Source of the DNA: Anaerolineales bacterium
Lineage (GTDB): Bacteria; Chloroflexota; Anaerolineae; Anaerolineales; Villigracilaceae
Reading direction: 5' to 3'
Length of the DNA: 64,000 nucleotides
Assembly (NCBI GenBank): GCA_016789305.1
Contig: JAEURJ010000009.1
Coordinates: 310,001-374,000 of the forward strand
This document shows positions 46,088 through 55,135 of the stretch, one piece after another; the stretch's first letter is position 1; each line of letters starts with the position of its first letter. A program made the translations under genes and the position numbers. Below the pieces are notes generated by a model. The model saw only the letters and a list, made by a program, of their open reading frames with translations. It was not told where the DNA came from and searched no databases.

Positions 46088-46172
46088 GTATGATCCTTCA
46101 ATCCGCAAAGTATATCACTAACAATAATCCGGGCAGTGAGGATGTGTTTGTTTTTGAGATATACTCGTCAAC

Positions 46173-46784
46173 ATGTCAACATCGCGTATCGGCCTTTTTG
46201 GCGGCACATTTGACCCGCCGCATATTGGTCATCTAATCCTGGCCAGTGAAGCCAGTCATCAGCTAAATCTATCAAAACTACTTTGGGTGTTAACTCCCAA
46301 CCCGCCCCATAAGCTGGGCCAACCCATTACCCCTGTGGAGCATCGTATTGCCATGGTGGAACAAAGCATCGCAGGAAATTCGACCTTCCATCTTTCACGC
46401 ATTGAACTGGACCGTCCCGGACCGCATTACACTGTCGACACAGTAAACCTCATCCTAAAGCAGGAACCCAAATCAGAAATTGTGCTCCTGATTGGCGGCG
46501 ATTCTCTCAAGGATCTCCCCACCTGGAAAAACAATGTGGAGCTCGTTTCAAAAGTTCATCAGATCGGCGTCATGCATCGTCCAGGGGACACATTCGATCA
46601 CCCTTCATTATTTGCTCAAATCCCTGGATTGGAAAACAAGCTCATTTTTATAGAAGCCCTCCTACATACCCTTTCCTCGCGGGAAATTCGTCGAAGGGTA
46701 AGGGAAAAGCTGCCATACCAATACTATGTTTTGCCCTCTGTACACGAGTACATTGAAGTCAATGATTTATATCTTTCCGAATAA
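46173..46784 (+). CDS. nadD: Nicotinate-nucleotide adenylyltransferase
   Basis: 203 residues, normal length. Nucleotidyltransferase motif GLFGGTFDPPHIGHLILA and C-terminal SSREIRRRV (ISSTxIR-like), with LLIGGDSLKDLPTW in the middle. Converts nicotinate mononucleotide and ATP to deamido-NAD. Cytosolic housekeeping enzyme in NAD synthesis; the NrtR/nicotinamidase pair at 62-64 kb belongs to the same pathway. Ends in a palindromic terminator. Confidence 0.96.
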   Translation: MSTSRIGLFGGTFDPPHIGHLILASEASHQLNLSKLLWVLTPNPPHKLGQPITPVEHRIAMVEQSIAGNSTFHLSRIELDRPGPHYTVDTVNLILKQEPKSEIVLLIGGDSLKDLPTWKNNVELVSKVHQIGVMHRPGDTFDHPSLFAQIPGLENKLIFIEALLHTLSSREIRRRVREKLPYQYYVLPSVHEYIEVNDLYLSE

Positions 46785-46810
46785 AAAAGAGGCCGATCGG
46801 CCTCTTTTTT
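46783..46810. terminator. Palindromic bidirectional terminator
   Basis: 28-bp perfect palindrome AAAAAAGAGGCCGA and its complement, between nadD and the convergent C45 hydrolase gene. Confidence 0.95.
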
Positions 46811-46821
46811 ATTCTCATCGA

Positions 46822-47931
46822 TTACGCATTCAATCGATACGTATGATACTCATTCCGACATGGATTACCCCAGGCCACATGCATCTCTCGGGCGGTCAGA
46901 TCGATTGTCAGGGCATTGATGGTCTTCTCGCGGTCGAGCGGATCTTTTTCACTGAAGTTATGATTACAAATTGAGTTGGGAATATTGACGTGATCTTTCT
47001 GGATTGCCTGTAAACTTTCAATGGAGTGCTTTTCGGTCTGGCGGATCAGTCGCGAAGCACGGAAGTAACGAACGCGGGAGGAAAGAAGTTCCTCCGGATC
47101 CTTTTCCACCAATTTCATTTGCGGGTCAAGGAAATGGTTGGTGTGAACCATAATCCCATCATAGGAATAGAGAATCTCAAATTTTCGAGCGGATACTTCG
47201 ATGGAATAAATTTCACCGCTTTCATGAATTAGCAAATGATTGTATCCAGCCGCGCGATGTTGGACAAGAGCACGCCCCATCGCCCCGGAGATACGATGAG
47301 AAGATAGAACTGCACGTGCCACCACAAGGCGTGGAATGCCGATACGTGAATCGGATGGATAAACAGAATCGATGAGTTGGGCAATGCCATAGGCGTTGAA
47401 TCCTACATTACACAGCAGCCCGCCATACGTCATGGCGAGAAACGGGGGTTCCTTGTCTGGTTTGGCAGAAATGATGAGCACATCGCTCTCGTCTTCTGGA
47501 ATCCAATCCTCGTTATGCGCCGCAAGGACATGCCCATTTGTGGTGCGATCATTATTGACAGCCATGCTTGTACAACGGGTCAAATGAAGCGCATCCATGG
47601 TGACCGCTTCCATCGTATTCAATGCCACCACCTCGTCAAATGGAACGTTGGCACCTTCGGCAATACCACGCATTTCATCCACATACTGTGGATAACGTTC
47701 TTCGGCAAAAGGTAGGTATTTACGTGCCTGAAGTTTGGCGCCCTCCCAGGTAAGCTCCAAGGTGTTATAGGCTGCATTAATCAAAACTTGCGCGTTGGCT
47801 ATACTGTTTTGGACTTGATGCCTCGCGGCCTCTCCGATCTGACGCCCCATCGCAAGGTGGGTCCCGGAAATTTCAATCAATGGCGGCGGCTCAGGGTGGA
47901 CTGGGGTATTGGGTATTTCGTGCTTAAACAT
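46822..47931 (-). CDS. C45-type acyl-transferase/amidohydrolase
   Basis: 369 residues, N-terminal nucleophile family of acyl-CoA:6-APA acyltransferase/choloylglycine-like hydrolases. Conserved segments: EISGTHLAMGRQIGEAARHQ, MRGIAEGANVPFDEVVALN and AAHNEDW. The predicted nucleophile Cys lies in LTRCTSMAV, but the residue before it is Arg rather than the usual Gly. Start ATG at 47931 has GGAGG a few bases upstream. Substrate unknown. Confidence 0.87.
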   Translation of the reverse strand: MFKHEIPNTPVHPEPPPLIEISGTHLAMGRQIGEAARHQVQNSIANAQVLINAAYNTLELTWEGAKLQARKYLPFAEERYPQYVDEMRGIAEGANVPFDEVVALNTMEAVTMDALHLTRCTSMAVNNDRTTNGHVLAAHNEDWIPEDESDVLIISAKPDKEPPFLAMTYGGLLCNVGFNAYGIAQLIDSVYPSDSRIGIPRLVVARAVLSSHRISGAMGRALVQHRAAGYNHLLIHESGEIYSIEVSARKFEILYSYDGIMVHTNHFLDPQMKLVEKDPEELLSSRVRYFRASRLIRQTEKHSIESLQAIQKDHVNIPNSICNHNFSEKDPLDREKTINALTIDLTAREMHVAWGNPCRNEYHTYRLNA

Positions 47932-47953
47932 ATTCCTCCATGAATAAAACAAA

Positions 47954-47981
47954 CCGCCCCGAGGAAATTCCCCGAGGCGGG
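47954..47981 (-). terminator. Terminator of ECF/bactofilin operon
   Basis: Minus-strand hairpin CCGCCTCGGGGAA/TTCCTCGGGGCGG with two wobbles, followed by TTTGTTTT. It lies between the bactofilin-like gene and the C45 hydrolase gene. Confidence 0.8.
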
Positions 47982-48013
47982 CAGATTATAACATGCAGGG
48001 TTATTCGGCTCTA

Positions 48014-49012
48014 TCAGCCTGCTGGTACACCTTGAACGACTGTTGTAGTTGACCCCGGACCAGGGCGTGTTCCAAAGCGGGTCATGATGACCGCGCCGAT
48101 GCCAACCAGAGTGAGCACAAAATTGAACAGCCAGCCAACACAAGGGATGAGCCCTACATAGCCAGCCACCAATGTCAGGAGGAAAGTCCCAAAGGCGGTG
48201 GAAAGGATCGGCTGCCAGGTCTGATTGATGGCGCGAGTAAAGCGATCACCCACTTCCTGACCGAGCGCCACAATTCCCAAAAGCCATGCGCATACAAGAA
48301 CAAAGACCGGGAGGATCGTGAGGATCAAAAGCAATGAAACGAAAAGCGTTAGTAATCCAACACTCCCAGCGATCAAAGGCTGACCAACTGCATAATCTCC
48401 TACCCGTTTGATCTGAACATCCAGGAATAAGGTCAATAACGCAGCTATGCCTGCCATAAGTAGTGCTTTGAACAAGACACTGAAAGCTTCAGCAATTGGG
48501 TTGAATGAAACATCAATATTAGGGGTGGAGGGAACATTGGGTGTCGCGGGAGTGTCCACAGTGGGCGGAGCATTGTTGATGACATCACCATTAATTTGGG
48601 CATCAGGATCGCGATTCAACTGGCCACCAACTGTAGTGACATCGCCAGTGATGACAGCAGTATCTGCCAGTTTTGCCTGACCACCAATGAGTGCTATGTT
48701 CCCGGAAACTTTGCTGGAAATATCAGCGTTGCCGCCGATCAGCACAACATCGCCACTCACATCACCACCCGCGTCCAAATTGCCGCCGATCAACACAACA
48801 TCACCGTTAACCTTGGCATCTTCCTCGATGGTGATATTCCCGCCAATTAAAACCAGACTCCCATTCAGAGTTTCTCCACTACTCAGGGTATAGTTTTGTC
48901 CAAATAAAACCACATCTCCCGGGTTGGGATTTTGCGCCTGCACGGCGCTAGTCGGCAAAAACAGAAACGCCAGTAATACAACTACATTAATTAACTTTTT
49001 CTTTAAATTCAT
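48014..49012 (-). CDS. Polymer-forming (bactofilin-like) membrane protein
   Basis: 332 residues. Signal peptide or first membrane segment VVVLLAFLFLPTSAVQAQ, then a repeated beta-solenoid of 17-20 residue turns (GDVVLIGGNLDAGGDVSGDV) like bactofilins. A Pro/Thr linker and four C-terminal hydrophobic segments follow. The start was set at the ATG overlapping the upstream anti-sigma stop as ATGA, indicating translational coupling. Third gene of an ECF sigma/anti-sigma operon, so it is probably an envelope stress or shape component (inferred). Confidence 0.85.
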   Translation of the reverse strand: MNLKKKLINVVVLLAFLFLPTSAVQAQNPNPGDVVLFGQNYTLSSGETLNGSLVLIGGNITIEEDAKVNGDVVLIGGNLDAGGDVSGDVVLIGGNADISSKVSGNIALIGGQAKLADTAVITGDVTTVGGQLNRDPDAQINGDVINNAPPTVDTPATPNVPSTPNIDVSFNPIAEAFSVLFKALLMAGIAALLTLFLDVQIKRVGDYAVGQPLIAGSVGLLTLFVSLLLILTILPVFVLVCAWLLGIVALGQEVGDRFTRAINQTWQPILSTAFGTFLLTLVAGYVGLIPCVGWLFNFVLTLVGIGAVIMTRFGTRPGPGSTTTVVQGVPAG

Positions 49013-49539
49013 GAAGAAACTCCTTGCGGAAGGCGGGTGAACCGCCAAATGGATACAGAACCTAATAAACCAAAACCTGCCAAACCGGAAATAATGATCA
49101 TCCAAATATAGGGTGGAATGATGTTTGGCAGCACACGAGCAAAGACAAGCAAGGTTTCTCCCAAAGCCTGAATGGAAGTTGCGAAATATAGAAAATATCC
49201 GACTGCTACCGTCAATGACTGTACGGGTGCCGATGAAAACGCACGAACGTATGGATTCACCAACCAGCTAAACAGCACCCCACCACTAAGCAGGAGCACG
49301 ATGATGCCCCACAATCTGCGCCGGCGCTCGGCAATCTTTTGAGCAGCCAAACGCTGCTGGAAGCGCATCGCAAACCCGGGCGCCGGGGGAACCGCACGGG
49401 CAGAGCGCAGCGCCAACCCGGTTGCTGTCAGTGCGGTGCAATGCAGGCAAACTCGCAGATGCGAATCCAACTCCCGTTTCTCGGTGGGATTCAGATGTTT
49501 ATCGTTGAGCAGCCACTCTTCAAAAGGCTGGTGATTCAT
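49009..49539 (-). CDS. Zinc-binding anti-sigma factor
   Basis: 176 residues from an ATG with AAGGAGACCC upstream. HLRVCLHC (H-x3-C-x2-C) is the ZAS zinc motif. A basic helical stretch AAQKIAERRRRLWG precedes a membrane segment IIVLLLSGGVLFSWL; a second segment lies near the C-terminus. Overlaps the end of the sigma gene by 20 bp and the bactofilin-like start by ATGA. Binds and inhibits the upstream sigma factor (family). Confidence 0.9.
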   Translation of the reverse strand: MNHQPFEEWLLNDKHLNPTEKRELDSHLRVCLHCTALTATGLALRSARAVPPAPGFAMRFQQRLAAQKIAERRRRLWGIIVLLLSGGVLFSWLVNPYVRAFSSAPVQSLTVAVGYFLYFATSIQALGETLLVFARVLPNIIPPYIWMIIISGLAGFGLLGSVSIWRFTRLPQGVSS

Positions 49540-50122
49540 AGGGTCTCCTTTCAGATTCGGCACGGTCTTCCTGTTCCTGCCATAAACCTGCCAATTCCTT
49601 GCGAGCTCGATGCAGGCGGCTTTTTACCGCACTCACCGTTAAACTTAAAGATTCGGCAATTTCAATTTCAGAGTAGTCATACCAATAGCGCATGATCACA
49701 GCGGCACGATCCGTATCGTCCAGGTCTTTGAGCATGGAGTGGATTCGGTCGCGAGTCTGCCCTTTGACAGATTCAGCTTCCGGGTCGGGAGAATCGGGGT
49801 CGGGCAATTCAAACGTATTACCTTCATCGTCCTCCGCATCCATCGAAAACATGGAAAACTTCCTGCGTCGAAGCCGGTCAATGCAATAATGCGCCGCGAT
49901 CGAAAGCAGCCAGGTCGCAAAGGGACGTTTCGAATCGTAGCGATGGAGGTGTTGGTACGCGCGTAGAAACGTCTCCTGGGCGGCGTCTTCGGCCAACTCG
50001 GGTTCGCCCAACATGCGGTAACAGAGGTTGAAAACAGGGGTCTGATAGGTCTCGACGAGATGGGTAAACGCCTCGTCACTGCCTTGTTGAGCCTGGAGAA
50101 CCCAGGCCTGTTCTTCGTTCAC
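49520..50122 (-). CDS. ECF sigma factor
   Basis: 200 residues with sigma-2 (FTHLVETYQTPVFNLCYRML, ELAEDAAQETFLRAYQHLHRY) and sigma-4 (LDDTDRAAVIMRYWYDYSEI, VSAVKSRLHRARKELA) regions. GTG start at 50122 with AAGGAG upstream. First gene of the operon with anti-sigma and bactofilin-like genes; the gene overlap points to coupled translation. A different family member from the ECF factor at 32174. Confidence 0.95.
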   Translation of the reverse strand: MNEEQAWVLQAQQGSDEAFTHLVETYQTPVFNLCYRMLGEPELAEDAAQETFLRAYQHLHRYDSKRPFATWLLSIAAHYCIDRLRRRKFSMFSMDAEDDEGNTFELPDPDSPDPEAESVKGQTRDRIHSMLKDLDDTDRAAVIMRYWYDYSEIEIAESLSLTVSAVKSRLHRARKELAGLWQEQEDRAESERRPYESPAF

Positions 50123-50210
50123 GGTGCTCCTTGGTATGCTTTCTCGCTTATTTTACGCGGGAAGCGAGGATTGGTTGCACAAATTGGGAGTGCAGAAGCT
50201 TGCTTCTGCG

Positions 50211-51395
50211 TCAATGGATATGGCCATCCCCGCCTCCCTCTGGACCGAGAACCTGCTCCCACTTTCCCAGCGACTCGGCCCTTTGGGCGAAGAAAATGGC
50301 AATGACCGTGGTCAATGGTACGGCGGCGATCAGCCCCAGTGACCCGACCAGCGTCCTCACTACTTCCTCGGCGATGAACGCGAAATTAATGAGGTAGGTC
50401 AAATCCCCTCTTGCAAGGGTGAACAACAAAAGCATGGGAAGGGATGCCCCAGCGTAGGCTAAAACCAACGTATTGACCGTGGCAGCTACATGGTCCTGAC
50501 CGATGCGCATGGCAGAGTTGTATAGATCACGGAAACCGAAGTTTGGATTCGCGTGATGCAGCTCAAAAACAGCAGAGGCTTGTGTCGTCACCAGATCGTC
50601 GAGCACGCCCAACGCGCCGATGATGTACCCGCCCAACAACAGCCCGCGCATGCTGATGCGGTTCGTCATGACTTGCATGAGATACATTGCATTCTCATCG
50701 CCTGAACCATTTAGTCTTGTGAAATAAACAAACACCGCAGAAAGCGTTCCGGTCAACAGCAATACCAGGATCATGCTCAATACCGAGGAATGCGTCTTCA
50801 AGGTCCAGCCATAGGTGAGGTACAACGTAACGCCCAACAACACCGCCGAACCGATAATGCTTACGCGCAGTGGGTCTTCGCCGATCAGAATGTGCGGAAT
50901 GATATAGACGATGATGACATACAAGCTGAACGCCATACTCAAGAGTGCACGCACACCCTTCCATTTACTGATCCAAATGATCGCAGCAGCGAAGATGATC
51001 GTCAGCCACAAGATCGGTGTCGTGCGGACAAAATCCACAAAATATGCATTGACCTGATTATCCGGCGAGACGCTGATCGAGACCACCACCTTATCCCCCA
51101 CTGCCATTTTATATTCATCCGAGCGGATCTCACGCCTGCCGTAATCGATCTCCATCGGAATACCGGCATACTTGCCATCCAGAATCTCCACGCGCGCCAC
51201 TTGATATAACTGTGTACGGCCGTCCATGTCGATCTGGCCTTCTTCGATAATTCGGATCACTTTGGCACGAGCGGTGTCCGAACCCAGCGTGGAAAATCCG
51301 TCACCCGGCAAAGTAACTGGAACGAAAAGAGGATACGCAAAAAAGGCGACGACTGCCGCCAAAATCAAAATGATCTGCCACTTAAATTGTTTCAT
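50211..51395 (-). CDS. YibE/F family membrane protein
   Basis: 394 residues. N-terminal membrane segment, an extracytoplasmic beta domain (TARAKVIRIIEEGQI, GKYAGIPMEIDYGRREI), then seven to eight membrane segments with GVLDDLVTTQASAVFELH (Asp-Asp) and AGASLPMLLLF typical of YibE/F. Proposed in the literature as a transporter-like family of unknown substrate. The ATG directly follows the aldehyde dehydrogenase stop, so the two are co-transcribed. Confidence 0.92.
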   Translation of the reverse strand: MKQFKWQIILILAAVVAFFAYPLFVPVTLPGDGFSTLGSDTARAKVIRIIEEGQIDMDGRTQLYQVARVEILDGKYAGIPMEIDYGRREIRSDEYKMAVGDKVVVSISVSPDNQVNAYFVDFVRTTPILWLTIIFAAAIIWISKWKGVRALLSMAFSLYVIIVYIIPHILIGEDPLRVSIIGSAVLLGVTLYLTYGWTLKTHSSVLSMILVLLLTGTLSAVFVYFTRLNGSGDENAMYLMQVMTNRISMRGLLLGGYIIGALGVLDDLVTTQASAVFELHHANPNFGFRDLYNSAMRIGQDHVAATVNTLVLAYAGASLPMLLLFTLARGDLTYLINFAFIAEEVVRTLVGSLGLIAAVPLTTVIAIFFAQRAESLGKWEQVLGPEGGGDGHIH

Positions 51396-52862
51396 TTATT
51401 CACGTCCATAGGGAAACCAATAGCTTTTATCTTCCATGTTGAAATCCCAATGTACATGCTTGGTCTCACGGAATTCATCGAGGCCCTCTTCGCCTAATTC
51501 GCGCGCGCCGCCTGAATATTTCATCCCGCCGAACGGACCGGCATAATTATCGGTGAGCGGATCGTTGATCCAGATGGTGCCGGCCTTCACGTCATCGAAG
51601 AATTGCTTGATCTTCTTGGTATCGTTGGAGATCAAGACCGCACCCAAACCAAATTGACAATCGTTCGTTAATTTTATGGCTTCATCGAAGGTCGTGTATT
51701 CCATGATCGGCACGGCTGGACCAAACGTCTCCTCGCGCATAATAACCATTGAATGATCCACGCCGGAAAGCACGGTTGGTTCATGAAAGAATCCTTTGGC
51801 TAAATTCTTCGGCCTTCCCCCGCCCGCTAAAATTTTCGCACCATGGGACTTCGCATCTGCAATGTGTTTCTCAAATTTGGCACGATATGTTTCACCGATC
51901 ATCGGTCCCATATCCGTCGTTGACTCCAACCCGGAGCCAAGCCGTAGTGATTTGACTTGCTCCACAATCGCTTCGGTAAATTGCGCCGCGCCCCTTCTTG
52001 GGATGTAGACCCGCTCCGTGCTTGTGCAAACCTGCCCGGCGTTGATCAGAGCCGCGTAGGCGACAGCTTTCGCTGCGATCACCGGGTCCGCATCCTCGGC
52101 AATGACCGTTGCATCCTTGCCACCCAATTCCAAATGCAGTTTCTTCATCATCGGCGCACCAATGGATGCGATCTTCTGACCGGTTGCCAAACTTCCGGTA
52201 AATGCAATCACCGGCACATCGGGATGTTTAACAAGCGGTTCACCAGTTTCCAATCCATACCCGGTAACCACGTTCACCACACCGGCCGGCAAATGATCAA
52301 AACAATGTTCTGCAAGATACAGCGCCGTTAATGGCGTCATCTCAGATGGCTTGATCACGACCGTATTCCCGGCAGCCAGGGCAGGCGCAACCTTCCAGGC
52401 GAGCAGCAACAACGGATAATTCCACGGCACGATACATCCCACTACGCCGTATGGTTCCTTGATAATAAAATTAAATTGCGATTGCTCACCCGAAGTTAAC
52501 ACACTGCCACGATGGTGGCGTCCCAACTCAGCGTAATAGCGAAAAGTGTTCATCACCCATTCCACTTCCTCTTCATTCTCGGAAATGGGCTTGCCTTCTT
52601 CCAAAGTCAACATGCGGACAATTTCTTCGCGATGTTCATGAACCTTCAGCGCGACTTCATGCAACAAACTGGCGCGTTCGTTCGAACCCATCTTGCGCCA
52701 CGGGTCGAACGCGGATTTTGCTGCCCGCACGGCGTCTTCGATATCTTCAGGCAATCCACGAGGAACCGAATCGATAAATTCCTCCGTTGCCGGGTTTTGG
52801 ACAACGATCTCTTCCTTCGCATGTCCGTTCGTAAATTTTCCGTTGATATACATGGGGCGCAT
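51396..52862 (-). CDS. Aldehyde dehydrogenase
   Basis: 488 residues, ALDH superfamily. Cofactor-binding FTGSLATGQKIA, general-base Glu in LELGGKDATV, nucleophile Cys in NAGQVCTSTERVYIP, and EETFGPAVPI. Betaine/succinate-semialdehyde-type by overall pattern, but the substrate is not fixed by sequence. Start ATG with AAGGAT upstream. First gene of a pair with YibE/F, although the functions look unrelated. Confidence 0.94.
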   Translation of the reverse strand: MRPMYINGKFTNGHAKEEIVVQNPATEEFIDSVPRGLPEDIEDAVRAAKSAFDPWRKMGSNERASLLHEVALKVHEHREEIVRMLTLEEGKPISENEEEVEWVMNTFRYYAELGRHHRGSVLTSGEQSQFNFIIKEPYGVVGCIVPWNYPLLLLAWKVAPALAAGNTVVIKPSEMTPLTALYLAEHCFDHLPAGVVNVVTGYGLETGEPLVKHPDVPVIAFTGSLATGQKIASIGAPMMKKLHLELGGKDATVIAEDADPVIAAKAVAYAALINAGQVCTSTERVYIPRRGAAQFTEAIVEQVKSLRLGSGLESTTDMGPMIGETYRAKFEKHIADAKSHGAKILAGGGRPKNLAKGFFHEPTVLSGVDHSMVIMREETFGPAVPIMEYTTFDEAIKLTNDCQFGLGAVLISNDTKKIKQFFDDVKAGTIWINDPLTDNYAGPFGGMKYSGGARELGEEGLDEFRETKHVHWDFNMEDKSYWFPYGRE

Positions 52863-52883
52863 AGAATATCCTTAAAAAATAAA

Positions 52884-52912
52884 GGTGGCAACCATTTCCC
52901 TGGCTGCCACCT
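52884..52912 (-). terminator. Terminator of binding-protein/zinc-ribbon operon
   Basis: Minus-strand hairpin GGTGGCAGCCA/TGGTTGCCACC followed by TTTATTTTTT. Confidence 0.88.
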
Positions 52913-52930
52913 GATTATATTTTAGTTTGA

Positions 52931-53722
52931 CTATTTCGATTTCGGCACTTGCGATTCTTCGATCAGATCCTTGGGTGTCGCCGCGCCGCAACTGGGACAA
53001 ATATATTTATGATCCACCGGTACATACGAACGGGAACAAAACGGGCAAGTGATCGGCATCGGTTCCTTGGGAACTTCCTTGACGACTTCCTTCGTGACCT
53101 CGCGGGTTTCCACACGAGTCCTGCCACCACCGCCGATATAAGTTGGGCCGCTTGAATAATATCCACCTGAAGAACTTCCTCCGGAAGAAGAACTTGACGA
53201 AGATTTCTTCGCCGCACTTCCACCGATCATCCCTGCAGCACCCAGACCGCTATTGCTGCTATTCACCGAAGCCTTGGCAGAACCGGAAGACTTATTCGAG
53301 GAGGATTTTGAAGAGGAACTGGAGGACGAACTCGATCCGCCGCCTTTTGAATTGCCCAACACCACAAACAGCACAGCCACGATGACCACAGCCGCAAGTG
53401 TCACAAAAACAATGATCGCTGTCAAACGCAGAGCACGCGGGATGTTATACAGTTCATATCCATAACTGAATAAAAATACACCACCCACATAGAACGGTGA
53501 CAAAATCAATAATAAAGTGGTGCCAAGGGATTCTTGCAAGCTTTCCTCGACAAATGTTTGATACCCAATAAAAACGATCAACGCCAATGTTGCCAGAGCG
53601 ATCAGCCCACCGGGAATCAAAATGTGCAACGGCTTGCCGGGCTTCTCGTCGTCATGGTCATATTCAAATACTTCGTTCGTCTTGGCGCGTACCTGACGCG
53701 CCTTGTATTCAGATTGAGGCAT
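52931..53722 (-). CDS. Ser-rich membrane protein with zinc ribbon
   Basis: 263 residues. Three N-terminal membrane segments (LIPGGLIALATLALIVFIGY and others), a long Ser/Lys/Gly low-complexity stretch (about 125-205), a charged ETREVTKEVVKEVPKE segment and a C-terminal zinc ribbon (CPFC...CPSC). Ribosome site AAAGGAG precedes the ATG. Twelve bp after the upstream binding-protein gene, so the same operon. Function unknown. Confidence 0.75.
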   Translation of the reverse strand: MPQSEYKARQVRAKTNEVFEYDHDDEKPGKPLHILIPGGLIALATLALIVFIGYQTFVEESLQESLGTTLLLILSPFYVGGVFLFSYGYELYNIPRALRLTAIIVFVTLAAVVIVAVLFVVLGNSKGGGSSSSSSSSSKSSSNKSSGSAKASVNSSNSGLGAAGMIGGSAAKKSSSSSSSGGSSSGGYYSSGPTYIGGGGRTRVETREVTKEVVKEVPKEPMPITCPFCSRSYVPVDHKYICPSCGAATPKDLIEESQVPKSK

Positions 53723-53734
53723 TTCTCTTCTCCT

Positions 53735-55108
53735 TTATTCGCTGATATCCCGCGAAAGGGATTCCATCTGAGCGAGGATCGCCGCCACCTGTCCGCTGGA
53801 GACATTGACACGATACATGTGGTCGAAACCGTCGCCCAACATTATCTTAACCTTACGCCACGAAGCCAATTGAGGTTGCAACTCACCTTTCGGCAGCAGA
53901 TCAACTGCTTCCGCCCATTGTGGATGTGTCTTCTTATAGTCGCCGAGCAGTTCCAAGGTCGACGTGCGAAGCGGGAAGAGATGAGTCGCTTCCACAAAAC
54001 GGGCATCCTGTTCATTTTCCAATAACCAGCGGATGAACAACCACGAAGCCAACTCCTCCTCATCTGTGGAATCCAAAACGACATAGGATGAACCGTACAC
54101 AACCAGAGCATCGTCATTTGCACCGGGGAAGGCAATCACCTTCCAATCATCACGACTCTTTGCTGCAGCAAAGGCACGTGCCACGGCGGGCAAATCCTGC
54201 AAACTGGCAGTGATAAACAAAGCCTGCCTTGAAGTAAACGCAGTGATCGCATCCACCTGTGCAGATTGCCAGGCACAGGTTTGTTCGGAAAGTTCGCGTA
54301 AAAATTTAAATGATTCGATATTGTTTGGTGTAAGAAAATGATACCCATTGCCTTCGAGTACACCGCCTTCAAATGCCAACAGCCATGCATAAGCTGTCAT
54401 CGGTTCAGTATCCACATACCAGCCGCCGGTTGAATCGTTTTGCGGCGCCTCATCCTTCAACATGGATTGTTGTGCCCGGCAGGCCTGCTGTTTAAAATCA
54501 TCGGGCGCAGCAGGGGAGGCATCAAAGCCAAGTTCTCCCGCCCAGGTTTCGTTCCACAATAAAAAGCGGGCCGTACGCTGCGCGGGTACAGCCACGCGCA
54601 CATTTGCAACTTCATCCTGATTCCAAAATACGAACGGGATATCGCGCGCATCCATTCCATACACTGGATCCTGTACATAAGGCGTGAGATCCGTCACCAA
54701 TCGATTTTCATTCCATTCGAGTGCATGTTCGGGCAGGGCAATCACCATATCCGGCCGTTCCGAATTGGGCAGTGAGTTTGTGGTCGCATCATAAAGATTT
54801 GTAAAGTTAACCTGGTGCTGCACCTTGACCTGAATCCCCCATTCATTCTTTCCATTAAATTCCTTGACCAGCGTATCGAACAATCCTGCTTCGACGTCAT
54901 ACCAAGGAGTCCAAACATTGATCTCCAACCCGTTCAACGCCTCTGGCTGGACCTTGATACTGCTTGCTGCTTCGGTGGTTAATACTGGCCTCGGCGTATG
55001 CGTGGCAACCGGAGTAACAGCAGTTCCCGCGGTGGAAGTCGCATCCGCTGAGCCGCACGCACCTAAAAGAAGAGAAGATACAAAAACAAGTGAAATGATT
55101 TTTTTCAT
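53735..55108 (-). CDS. Extracellular solute-binding protein (family 1)
   Basis: 457 residues. Lipobox LLGAC near residue 18-22, then ALNGLEINVWTPWYDVEAGLF, FNGKNEWGIQVKVQHQ, and a C-terminal half with GSSYVVLDSTDEEELASWLFI, as in sugar-binding ABC components. Start ATG at 55108; the two codons upstream would need TTG. No permease or ATPase is encoded next to it, so its transporter is elsewhere or it serves as a sensor. Confidence 0.9.
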   Translation of the reverse strand: MKKIISLVFVSSLLLGACGSADATSTAGTAVTPVATHTPRPVLTTEAASSIKVQPEALNGLEINVWTPWYDVEAGLFDTLVKEFNGKNEWGIQVKVQHQVNFTNLYDATTNSLPNSERPDMVIALPEHALEWNENRLVTDLTPYVQDPVYGMDARDIPFVFWNQDEVANVRVAVPAQRTARFLLWNETWAGELGFDASPAAPDDFKQQACRAQQSMLKDEAPQNDSTGGWYVDTEPMTAYAWLLAFEGGVLEGNGYHFLTPNNIESFKFLRELSEQTCAWQSAQVDAITAFTSRQALFITASLQDLPAVARAFAAAKSRDDWKVIAFPGANDDALVVYGSSYVVLDSTDEEELASWLFIRWLLENEQDARFVEATHLFPLRTSTLELLGDYKKTHPQWAEAVDLLPKGELQPQLASWRKVKIMLGDGFDHMYRVNVSSGQVAAILAQMESLSRDISE

Positions 55109-55135
55109 TGGCAAAATCCGTAAACGATGATTACT

